DNA from: Tritrichomonas musculus
Lineage: Eukaryota; Parabasalia; Tritrichomonadida; Tritrichomonadidae
Direction: 5' to 3'
Length of the DNA: 64,000 bases
Assembly (NCBI GenBank): GCA_039105265.1
Contig: JAPFFF010000006.1
Coordinates: forward strand, 3,224,001-3,288,000
The notes under the pieces are model-generated. The model was not told where the DNA came from. It ran no database searches and worked only from the letters and a program-made list of their open reading frames with translations. The position numbers were made by a program, and so were the translations under genes. Shown here piece after piece: positions 29,577 to 39,800 of this stretch (positions are counted from its first letter, which is position 1; every line of letters starts with the position of its first letter).

Positions 29577-30500
29577 ACCATTCAATTATATATTTTTATT
29601 TTATGAAGCAATCAATAACATTAACAACAACATTTAACATCAGCATCAACCAACATTATTAATATCATCATCAACATCATTTATCATCAGCATCAACAAC
29701 AACAGCATCTATCAACATCATTTATCATCAACATCAGCATCAACAGTATCATTTATTAATATCATCATCAACAACATTTATCATTAACAACAACAGCATC
29801 TATCAACATTATTTATTATCATCATCATTTACTATTAACATTAACATCAATATCATTTACTATCAACAACAGAAATAACATCATTTATCAACGACAGCAT
29901 CTATCATTAACAACAACAACAGCAGTATTAACATTATTTAGCATCAAACAAGAGCATCTATCAACCAACATTATTAATATCATCATCAACCAACAGGCAT
30001 CATCTATCAACAACAACAACAGTATCTATCATTAACAACAATATTAACATTATTTAGCATCAAACAACACCATCATCTATCAACACCATCACATATCATC
30101 AACATCAGTATTAACATTATTAATATCATCCATCAACAACAGCATCAACATCAACTATCAACCAACAGCATCTATCATTAACAACAGTATTAACATTATT
30201 TAGCATCAACAACAACAGCATTATCCATCAACATCAACCAACAGCATTTATCATTATCAATAGTATTAACATCACCATCTATCATTAACAATATCTATCA
30301 TTATTAATATTACCATCAACATCAACAACATTTACTATTAACATCTATCATCTATCAACATCAATAACAACAGCATCAACCAACAGCATCAACGACGGCA
30401 TCTATTAATATCGACAACAGCATCATCCATCAACGACGGCATCATCTATCATTATTAATATCAACAACGGCATCATTTATCATTTATCAACAACACCCAA
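29577..30500. repeat. ATC/AAC trinucleotide-type repeat tract
   Basis: About 0.9 kb consists almost only of imperfect combinations of ATC, AAC, AGC, TTT and TAT triplets (for example CATCAACAACAGCATCTATC). It is A/C-rich on the plus strand with very few G. It starts at the helicase stop. It has no stable coding frame and is a degenerate microsatellite/minisatellite. Confidence 0.85.
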
Positions 30501-30674
30501 AAATAATGTTAAAGTTTAGTTCTCAACACCAATCTATTCGTTCAAATGCAAAAGTAACAATTAATATTTAAACCAAGAAAGTTCAAAAGTGATAAATCAA
30601 CATTCCAGTCAATCAATAATCAGCAGCATCAACAACAATCGAATCATTAACAACAATCACGTATTTTTCATTTA

Positions 30675-33095
30675 AAGGTGAAGAGGTGAATTGTCACCCG
30701 ATAAACACCACCTTCTTGTTTTCATTCCTTTCAATTACAACATTCAATAATATTCACAACAAGGTCGTTTCAATCTATTCATTCTATTCATTCATTCATT
30801 TCTAAATAAGAGGCCAATTTATGTCAATTGCATTAAGGTTAACAGGTTAGATCTAACCCTATTTTTCTAACCTTATTCCAGTCAATTCATTTATTCATTC
30901 CAGTCAATTCGTTTCATTCAATACCAATAATTAGATTCAATTCACAACAAGAAAGAGTGGGACAATTCATTTATTCATTTAATTCGTTCACTCGTTTCAT
31001 TCTATTCGTTCAATTCATTTATTCAATTCGTCCAATAATTCTAAACCCAGCAATCATGTTCATTCAATAACATCATTCAATTCATTTATTTAATTTATTC
31101 AATTCGTTCACTCAATTTATTCATTCAATTCATTCACTCGTTTCATTTCGTTCATTCAATTAGTTCACTCAATTCATTCAATCTATTCGTTCGTTCAAAA
31201 CAAGCACTCAATTTATGTCAATTGCATTAAGGTGAAGAGCACGAGGGTTAAATCTAACTCTATTTTTCTAACCTTATTGCTTTCAATTCATTTAATTTCT
31301 AAATAATCAAATAAGAGGCCAATGAGAAATAACATTATTCATTCATTCAATAGCACTTGCAATAACATTCAAACAATTTCTAAATAATCAAATAAGAGGT
31401 CAAATGTATTCGTTCATTCAATTCATTCTATTCAATCTATTCGTTCGTTCAAAACCAGTACTCAATTTATGTAAAATGCATTAAGGTTAACAGGTTAGAT
31501 CTAACCTTATTTTTTTAACCCTTATTGCTTCCGGTCAATTCATTTATATATTCTCAATAATATCATTTCAGTTCGTTTAATAGTGTAGTTAATATATTCG
31601 ACATCATTCATTCAATTCATTCAATTTGTTCAATAAGGTCAATTCAGTTCGTTTAATATGTTAGTTAATTTGCTTAATACTATCATTCATTCAACAAGAA
31701 AGAGAGGTCAAATGCATTCGTTCGTTCACTCAATTTATTCAATTAGATTCGTTCAATTTGCTCTATAATATTAAACCCAGCAATCATGTTCATTCTATTA
31801 ATTCAAAGTAAGGCTAAGATTAAGGTCAATTCGTTCTACACTATCATTCAATTTGTTCAATATCACAACAATGTCACTCGTTTCATTCAATAACATCATT
31901 CAATTCGTTCAATAACACTTATAATAATATCACAAACAAGGTCAATTCATTTATTCATTCCAGTCAATTCAATTCGTTCAATTCATTTAATAACATCATT
32001 CAATTCGTTCAATCGACATTATTCATTTATTCATTTCAAACAACATTTCATTCGTTCGTTTAATTCATTCAATACATTCGTTCAATTCGTTTAATAACAT
32101 TCACAACAAGGCCAATTCGTTCTATTCATTCAATTCAAATAATCAATTACAGGTGACGAATTCACCTCTTCACCCATGACTATATTTTTCAAATAAGAGG
32201 CCAATTTATGTAAAATGCATTAACGAGAAATAACATTATTCATTCGATTCTATTCATTTCAAACATCATTCGTTCATTTGTTAGTATAGTTAATTCCATT
32301 CATTCAATTCGTTCAAAACAAGCACTCAATTTATGTAAAATGCATTAAAGGTTAGCAGGTTAGATTTAACCCTATTTTTCTAACCTTATTGCTTCCGATC
32401 AATTCAGTTCGTTTAATAGTGTAGTTAATTTGTTCAATAACACTTACAATAATATCACAACAAGAAAGAGTGGGACAATACTTTCATTCAATTTATTCAA
32501 TTCCATTTCTAAATATTAAGGTGAATTGTAATAAAGGTGAACAGGTGAATTGTCACTATATTTTTGTCACCTCTACTTTCGATCAACACCCACAACATGA
32601 AGCAGAGAAATATGGACCAATCAAATGCATTCGTTCGTTTAATTCGTTCAATCTATTCAACATCATTCATTCAATTCCATTTGTTCAATAAGGTCATTTC
32701 AGTTCATTAATTTGCTTACTACTATCATTCAATTCTATTCAATTTGTTTATTCGTTTCATTCGTTCAATTCAATTTCCTTCATTCAATTCATTCCATTCA
32801 ATTTCATTCATTCGTTCAATCTATTCGACATTATTCATTCATTCAAATAAGAGGTCAAATGCATTGAAGAGAAATAACACTTATAATAATATCACAACAA
32901 GGCCATTTCATTCAATTCATTCAATTCGTTCAATAAGGTCATTTCAGTTCATTAATTTGCTTAATACTATCATTCAATTCATTCAATTTGTTTATTCGTT
33001 TCATTCGTTCAATTTGTTCAATTTGTTCAATAACACTTATAATAATTCATGTCAAATACAGGTGAAGAAAATCGGGTGAGAATTCACCTCTTCAC
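30675..33095. repeat. Eight dispersed nested stem-loop units
   Basis: Two related families occur. Family A (30835-30875, 31229-31276, 31483-31524, 32347-32388) has an inner palindrome like GGTTAGATCTAACC, framed by outer arms AAGGTTA and TAACCTT with a CTATTTTTC spacer. Family B (30675-30699, 32151-32174, 32535-32572, 33060-33095) has the same plan with GGTGA and TCACC arms, such as GGTGAGAATTCACC. The paired arms change together between families while pairing is kept. Function is unknown; they may be replication or protein-binding sites. Confidence 0.7.
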
Positions 33096-33140
33096 CCATG
33101 ACTATATTTTTCAAATAAGAGGCCAATTCATTCAATACTA

Positions 33141-33249
33141 TCATTCAATTCCTTTCATTCAACATTATCATTCATTTCATTCAATTCCTTTCATTCAACA
33201 TTATCATTCATTTCATTCAATTCCTTTCATTCAACATTATCATTCATTT
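33141..33249. repeat. Three tandem 36-bp units
   Basis: The unit CATTCAATTCCTTTCATTCA plus ACATTATCATTCATTT is repeated three times with almost no change. It is the most regular array in the tract and so probably the youngest expansion. Confidence 0.8.
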
Positions 33250-33278
33250 AATTTCAAATTAATTCAAATATTTTAAAT

Positions 33279-33963
33279 AATAAACAGGCTCTCAGTGATA
33301 TGGGTCCTCAAATTATATCATTTTGTTTTTCTCATGACATTAATATTAACTTTTGTCATAGACATATTATAGAAAGGTTTGGTGCAAACTCAGGAGTTGT
33401 TTTTTGGGTCAGAAAAATATTAAAATGAAAAACAAAAAAAGAGTTTTTAATAATTCGAGAGGAAATAAATAAAGAAATTGAAGTTTTTATTAATAAAAAA
33501 TATAATTCAGCTGAATTTGACCTTGACGATGAACCTAAATTAAAAGAACTCAAAAATATGTTATTATTGCCAGAAGAAGTTGAACAAAATGAATTTGCAG
33601 AAGATATCATAAAGAGTAATTATTACCTACCAAGATGGGCAAATTGGATACGCCGTGATTACCACATGCCCAGATGTAGTAATCATGCAGAAGGTTTTCA
33701 CGGGAATATTAATACCACATTAAATACAAGAGGTATAAAAACATTTAAAAATGGATTTTGTAAAATAATTGATTTTATAGTCAATTATTTGCAAGATAGA
33801 AAAGAAACTTATTGTTTATCTTTTCAAAAAAAAACACTCAAAAATAATTCAAAAAGTTTCGAACTTTTTGAAAGAAGATTCTGATTTTTATTTAAAATGT
33901 TCAAATGAAGTTTGTGATTGTGAAGACCAGTTGTTCAATTTAATGATTTATGGAATTGATTTT
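33279..33963 (+). pseudogene. MULE-like transposase remnant
   Basis: The frame reads LSDMGPQIISFCFSHD, then FCHRHIIERFG, and further on MPRCSNHAEGFHGNINTTLN; the CxxH/HRH and NHAEGFHG segments resemble the C-terminal half of Mutator-like transposases common in trichomonads. The N-terminal half is missing, and the frame starts abruptly at the edge of the TTCA tract. One in-frame TGA lies at 33426 and the frame shifts after 33884. The remnant runs up to the left end of the Maverick, which appears to have inserted near its 3' end. It is a dead DNA transposon gene. Confidence 0.65.
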
Positions 33964-33969
33964 CCAAGT

Positions 33970-34196
33970 AGTATATACGAGTCGGTTTCCGCTGGGGCTG
34001 GCACCCCAAGCGTCAACACGAACTCGTCATAAAAGAAAAAGAAAAGAAAAGAAAAAGAAAAAAAGAAAAAAGAAAAGAAAAGAAAAAAATATTCTTGTTC
34101 TCACTACTGCTCCCCATCAATGAAACGGCACAGGTACCCCACCCCACAACCGCCCATCTATGAAACGGCACAGGTACCTGCCCGAGAATCTCGTAC
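33970..34196 (+). repeat. Maverick terminal inverted repeat, left
   Basis: It begins AGTATATACGAGTCGGTTTC and contains a G/A-rich (GAAAA)n tract at ~34033-34088 and two near copies of an ATGAAACGGCACAGGTACC unit at ~34120 and ~34160. It matches 59035-59263 in inverted orientation with only a few differences, mainly in the (GAAAA)n length. The stop codon of the first gene lies at its inner edge. Confidence 0.9.
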
Positions 34197-36818
34197 TTAT
34201 TTCTTCATATATATAGCATCGAAACAAATCATAGAACATTCATCACAATCTAACTCAATATTATATATATCATAAGCACCAGAAGGTGGGTTAGTGTCTT
34301 TAAAGTATATTTCATCCAAATATGATTTTATTTGTTGAGGGTCAGACCATTCAGTTGATATAAATCTAATAAAATGTAGCTTTTGAGTCTTGTCCTTGAA
34401 TATCAATAAGTACTCCCCATCTGGAACAGGTTCATTATCACCTGTTGGATCATTATCTAAATTATCAATAATTATGTGTTTCTCACTTGTAAAATAAGAG
34501 AATAGAAAATACCTATTATATTCATCAGTGACATCAGTAAATCCTGTATAATATGCTTTCCATTCACTATCTGGGTCATTTTTCTCTTCTAATGCAGTTA
34601 ACCTAGCTTCCATTGCTGCTATAGTATCTTTTAATGCGATATTTTCACCCTCTAATGTCTCTATCCTACGTATAAGTACTTCTAGACCTTCATTAGCTTC
34701 ATCCACAGTAGGGTAATTATCAAACTCAGCCTCTAGCTCATTGACCTTCTCAGCTAACAACTTGAAACAAGGCTTGAGTGAGTCCCTAAACATATTGCTG
34801 ATATCCATAGCACCACTTAATGTCAAGGTTCCAGTATCAGGGTTGTCATTCTCATCAGTAAAAGGTAGTTCATCTAGTTGCTTATACTCTTCCTCACACC
34901 AGGTAATGATAGGTGTTATATCTTTGGTTATGCTTCTTGCTGTAGTACCTGACATGAAGTTAATGCTATTTCTTACCAAATCACTCATACCTTTGGTTGA
35001 CTTATGAGAGAATAACCTTTTAAGGAATCCTCCACCTTTTATGGTAGGAAAGCTTATACCATCTGGAAATAGCTGCATACCAATAGAACCTATTGACCCT
35101 GCAGTACCTGCAACTCCAAAAGCTAATGCTGTCCATGAGACTATACGTAAATTATCTACATCATCCTCCAGATGTTGAGTAACTTGTTCAGTCCTTGATA
35201 CTCTACCTTTTAAGCTTTCCATAACAGTGTTCATTTCGTTAACATCATAGCTAATGACATCTACATTATTGGTAACTAAGTTTAAATCACTCCTCATAGT
35301 AGTAATATTATCAGCAGTAATTATCTTAGAGGAGGTAATATTATAATCAGTATATAAGGTTGTTGCCCCATTAGGATTTGGGGATACTTCATAAAATTGC
35401 TGCTTAATGATATACTCGAATGGGTTAGTAGTTGAATCCCAATGAACCTCATCTATTGGGTCAACATATTCATCAGCTAAATATATCTTAATATCCCTTG
35501 AGTCATTAGTAGTCGAAGCTGCATATGTATATTCAAGCTGTTCACATGAATCAAGTACACCATGTAAGAACAACCATACCTTGTCTCCTCCATTGCCTTC
35601 TTTTCCAGTAGGTCGAACTGAGAACCTATTTGCATTTTTAGAACCTTCAAGAGTAATATCAAGGTAGAGTTCATCAATAGCACTAGTTTCTAATTTATTA
35701 GTCGCATTATTCATCTTATAGCACCTTATTGCTTCAATATCATATCCATCTTTTGTACCTCCTTGACTTGTTTGATAGCCTAGACCATATTTCGAAAAAG
35801 GTTCTACCTCCCCTGTCTTTAATTTTACAAAACAGTCTATTTTGCACTTACCTCCATGAATCATGTAATGTAGTATGTTATCAGGTGAGTAGTCATTAGG
35901 CTTATTAATCAGTTTCATGTTCCTCTCACTCCTCTTGACTTGTATGTAGGTACCATCTTCACCATACTCATTCTCCTTATTTAATCCATTAACTAATCTA
36001 CCATTGATATGACCTTGTATGTTATCACCTACCCATTTTGTACCATCCCATGATAAAAACCACTTATTACCAAAACAATACTCATTAAACCTAAACTCTA
36101 AGTCATTAGGTATAGTATATCCAGTATCTATGTTCCATTGAAGTAACCAATACTTCTTGTTATCTATCACAACCTGACTAGTTGATGTAGGCTTATATAA
36201 GTATAGTACATCGCTTTTACGTAAACTTAATGCATTATCAGCTTTTATTATAGAACACTTTATTGCCTTCTCTGTCTGTAAAGAATCAGTTATATATTCA
36301 TTCATTATGCTCAACTCCCCATTCAGCCACAAGGTATATGGGTTGAAGTCTAGTTTACTATCAAAAGCTATATTCATATATCCCATAATGGTACTATTAT
36401 TTATACTGCATCCATTACTACTTTTAGTTATCAAAGGAGAGTATACTTGACCATCCTTAACATATATGTAGAACTCCTTGACTAAATTACCACTTGTATC
36501 ATATACTATATTCTTCCTCAATACTATCTTAAATATATTAGTCTGGGTTTTTATATCATTGAGCTTATTAATGAAGTCTTCAGGCAAATTAACAAACTTA
36601 AGTATATTGTAAGTTGTTGTTGAAGACTCAAATGATACATACTGTATATTTTTATTTTTAATATCAACTTCTGGTAAACCTTCGACCTCATTAAATAAAT
36701 GACCTGTCTGCACATAGTTATCTAAGTCACCCAATGTTAATAACTGGCTACCTTTTCGAGTAGCATCCCCTATCTTAAACTGTATATCTCCTTTAAATCT
36801 TGTAGTAGTATCACTCAT
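34197..36818 (-). CDS. Maverick large protein A (fibre/attachment-like)
   Basis: Predicted 873 residues from the ATG at 36818 (MSDTTTRFKGDIQFKIG); a Met 29 codons upstream would overlap the preceding gene. No known domain is recognised. Residues ~190-560 form a beta-rich region with a module (YLYKPTSTSQ ... FGNKWFLSWDGTKW; then QQFYEV, TDYNITSSKI, TMRSDLN) that is repeated in the 1755-residue neighbour. Next come a hydrophobic/Gly-rich stretch (ALAFGVAGTAGSIGSIG), a coiled coil near residues 700-770 (IRRIETLEGENIALKDTIAA), and a beta-rich end. This head-stalk layout suggests a virion surface or attachment protein, by inference only. It is the last gene before the left terminal repeat. Confidence 0.65.
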   Translation of the reverse strand: MSDTTTRFKGDIQFKIGDATRKGSQLLTLGDLDNYVQTGHLFNEVEGLPEVDIKNKNIQYVSFESSTTTYNILKFVNLPEDFINKLNDIKTQTNIFKIVLRKNIVYDTSGNLVKEFYIYVKDGQVYSPLITKSSNGCSINNSTIMGYMNIAFDSKLDFNPYTLWLNGELSIMNEYITDSLQTEKAIKCSIIKADNALSLRKSDVLYLYKPTSTSQVVIDNKKYWLLQWNIDTGYTIPNDLEFRFNEYCFGNKWFLSWDGTKWVGDNIQGHINGRLVNGLNKENEYGEDGTYIQVKRSERNMKLINKPNDYSPDNILHYMIHGGKCKIDCFVKLKTGEVEPFSKYGLGYQTSQGGTKDGYDIEAIRCYKMNNATNKLETSAIDELYLDITLEGSKNANRFSVRPTGKEGNGGDKVWLFLHGVLDSCEQLEYTYAASTTNDSRDIKIYLADEYVDPIDEVHWDSTTNPFEYIIKQQFYEVSPNPNGATTLYTDYNITSSKIITADNITTMRSDLNLVTNNVDVISYDVNEMNTVMESLKGRVSRTEQVTQHLEDDVDNLRIVSWTALAFGVAGTAGSIGSIGMQLFPDGISFPTIKGGGFLKRLFSHKSTKGMSDLVRNSINFMSGTTARSITKDITPIITWCEEEYKQLDELPFTDENDNPDTGTLTLSGAMDISNMFRDSLKPCFKLLAEKVNELEAEFDNYPTVDEANEGLEVLIRRIETLEGENIALKDTIAAMEARLTALEEKNDPDSEWKAYYTGFTDVTDEYNRYFLFSYFTSEKHIIIDNLDNDPTGDNEPVPDGEYLLIFKDKTQKLHFIRFISTEWSDPQQIKSYLDEIYFKDTNPPSGAYDIYNIELDCDECSMICFDAIYMKK

Positions 36819-36837
36819 TTTAGTTAAATAAAACTTC

Positions 36838-39800
36838 TCATTCGATGTTAGCGCATTTAGCTTCAAGTGCTGCAAGTCTTGCCTCAAGAGTATCAATATA
36901 TGCATCCTTCTGGTCTATCATTTCCTTCACTTCTACTTTAGTAATATAAGCAGTCATATCTATATCTTCTAATGGATGTTTTGTACTTGACTTATTTTCA
37001 AGCTCTTTGATTTTCTCGCACATGAATGCTATTGTACCCTTTAAAGTATCGCGATATGTCTTTGCAATATTAATACAAGTATCAAATGAAACCATCATCT
37101 TATCAGCATCCTTCATTGTTATTTCAAGTTCAGGTTCATCATCTGTTTCTTCATGATATGCCCATGCAAGAATCTTTTCTAATACATCTTCCTCTGCTAA
37201 TGTCTCTGGGTTATCATTACGACGGAACCAACTTGGAATATTAAATAATCCTATTCTATTTGCTACATATGCTTCTGCTGCTACTCCTGCTATAGCTGCT
37301 GCATCACCAGGATGATGTCTAACAAACTGCCATTGACCATGTAAGAACCTTCTAGCAACATAACCTACTGCTCCCATAATAACCTGGGTAGTTGCACTTA
37401 TAACACCATCTTGTTGGTACATTTCTATCACTCCATTCACAATATTAATTACATGTAGTCTTCTTCTATCTATTGTAGCAACTACATTTCCATTATATAG
37501 TACTTGTGTTATTTCTTCACCAGTTGTTTCATCTAATGTGTCATTAAAAGCTAAAAGATTACCATGAGAATAAATATTATCCATTAGTTCCCCTCTTTGT
37601 TCATCACTCATTTGTTCTATCATTCTTGCTGTTATTGCTGGTGTTGTTCCTGGTACTGTCCAAGTATCTGTTGTGGCAACAAGGTCATAATGTTGATATC
37701 TAACTCCATTTGCATTGACTTCTATCTGTGAATTTATTCCAACAAATCGTACTTGACCTCCACTAATATTTGCTGTTGTTGGAGCTGAATAATCAATAGT
37801 AGCAACAATTGGATCAATAGTCTCTCCTCTATGATCAATAATATTTATCCATGCTTCCATTGTTTGGTCATTCAAGTAAGGTTCTAATCCAATATCTCCA
37901 TTTTGTACAAATGGTAAATTTAATCTGTCTTGCATAGATAATTGTTCAATATCTCTCGCTGTGTATGTTGTTCCTTCCCATTCTATTGACCAATTATTAT
38001 CAGTAGCTCTATGTATTCTATCTGTCATCTCAATATCAGCTGGTCTTATTAGAGTCCTTCGTTGAAATACATTATTATGGATAATGAGTTGGTCATTATA
38101 AAACAAATCATAAACATTAAACCACTCTCTTCCATGATATTGGATACGTAAGATATCAGGATGACTAGCAACTAATGCATTTCGTTCTTCTCTTGTCATA
38201 TCTGCAATATCTTCTAAGGTATACTGGATTCCAGATATATTGATAACAGGAACTTGATTCCTAAGTGCAATCGTAGTTGAAGCTGTATTTGTCATTGTAG
38301 TCTGTGGTACAGTTATATCTGTTCGAATCTCATCTGTTTCATCTGTAACAACCTGTGGCTGAACTTCTCTATGAGTTCTCTCTAATGATTGCTCAGTGGT
38401 TGTGATAGTATTTGTTGCATTATCAGTATCATTATCAGTTATTGTAATCGAGGATGAATTAATATTTAATGTTTCAGTTCCATTTGTATCTGGTCTATTC
38501 CTAAAGAAGTGTAAGACATTCGAACCAAGTGTAGCAATAGCATTTCCTAACTGAGTCAGTGCATGTGTTGTCGAAAGGACAACCTGTGTAGCTGAGAATG
38601 TTGAAATAGCTCCAGCAACAGGATTTTGAACAGTTGTTGTTATTGGTAAAAATCTTTCCATAGTCATCTTATCAGCCTTCAAATCAACATTCACCAAAAA
38701 CTTACCTTGAAAGCCACTACCTCCATCACCTGGATAACCACCACCACCACCACCACCTCCTCCACCATTTCCTCCTGGACCTGCTGGGAAAGGTCTTGTT
38801 TGATATGTATTAATAGTTACAGAGTTATTGGACATATTTAATGTTGAAAGGGCACTTGCAATACAAACTGTTGATGCTAAAATATTTAATATACTATTCG
38901 CAACTGCTACACCTTGTTTAATACTATCAGTATATTCATTATACATGGCTTGAATTCTCATTTGTTCAACTAGATTATCAACTGTCTGTTTCAATAAAGC
39001 ATAATCATAGGCTAATATATCTGTGATTCCACCAACAACATTTAAATCTCGACGCATAGTCATGATATTATCAGCCCATATAATCTTTGATGAATAAATA
39101 TTATAATCTGTCGATATGGTAGTGCATTTTCTTGGGTCTGGCTCTACTTCATAAAATTGTTGTTGAATAATTATATCGAATGGATTAACTTTCACATCAA
39201 AATCAAATAATTCTTTCTCTATATATATTCGAATGTTCTTATGATTAAATCCTTCAATGATTTTAATGGAATGCCTTTTTTCTCGATGATAATTAAATGA
39301 TTCGAGACAAGGATTTGACCCATAGGTATGCATAACACCTGAATTAATACAATGAGTAGGATGACAATCCCATTTTAATTCAGTTATATTTCCATTAATA
39401 TTTAGGTCAGCATAAACATATAATCCATCATCTGCATTTAATCCACTTGGTGCATCAACATACATTCTAGCTTGTTCATATTTATATCCATCTTGAGTTA
39501 AAGTACCTGAACCACTTGAATCAAAAGTTGCAGTTATTCCTTCACTTAATATGGTTCCATCTTTCTTAACAACCCTCCAATTGGTAAGATAATCTTTCAA
39601 GATATGAGCATAATTATCATCATCTGTTAAATCTTCCTTTATTGTTCCTTTTATCCATCTCCCAATTCTTTCGTTATGTTTGATTGTTAAAGCAGGAGCA
39701 CCGTTATTTGTGTTCATGTATGATATCTTTTCTGTACACATGTTTTGACAATTATTTCCTGTCCAATTTTTACCATCCCATGTTAATTCCCAGTTATGAC

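Larger units (their letters stand above)
30501..33278. repeat. TTCATTCAATTCG-type repeat tract
   Basis: About 2.7 kb of degenerate tandem TTCA/TTCAA/TTCG units occur in changing order, interrupted by short non-repetitive islands. The islands recur and contain the nested stem-loops listed separately, the sequence AATAAGAGGCCAATTTATGT and pieces such as CAACAAGAAAGAG. Several Phe/Ile/His/Ser-rich frames (for example 32744-33079) are artefacts of the repeats. The tract ends where the transposase remnant begins. Confidence 0.85.

Noticed and set aside
32470-33276. Phe/Ile/His/Ser-rich frames of 70-110 codons in the TTCA tract
   Set aside because: They follow the repeat unit length and have no protein-like composition; they are a by-product of TTCA/TTCAA repeats.
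29577-33278. Possible CRISPR-like array
   Set aside because: Repeats are short, degenerate and contiguous without unique spacers, and the genome is eukaryotic.
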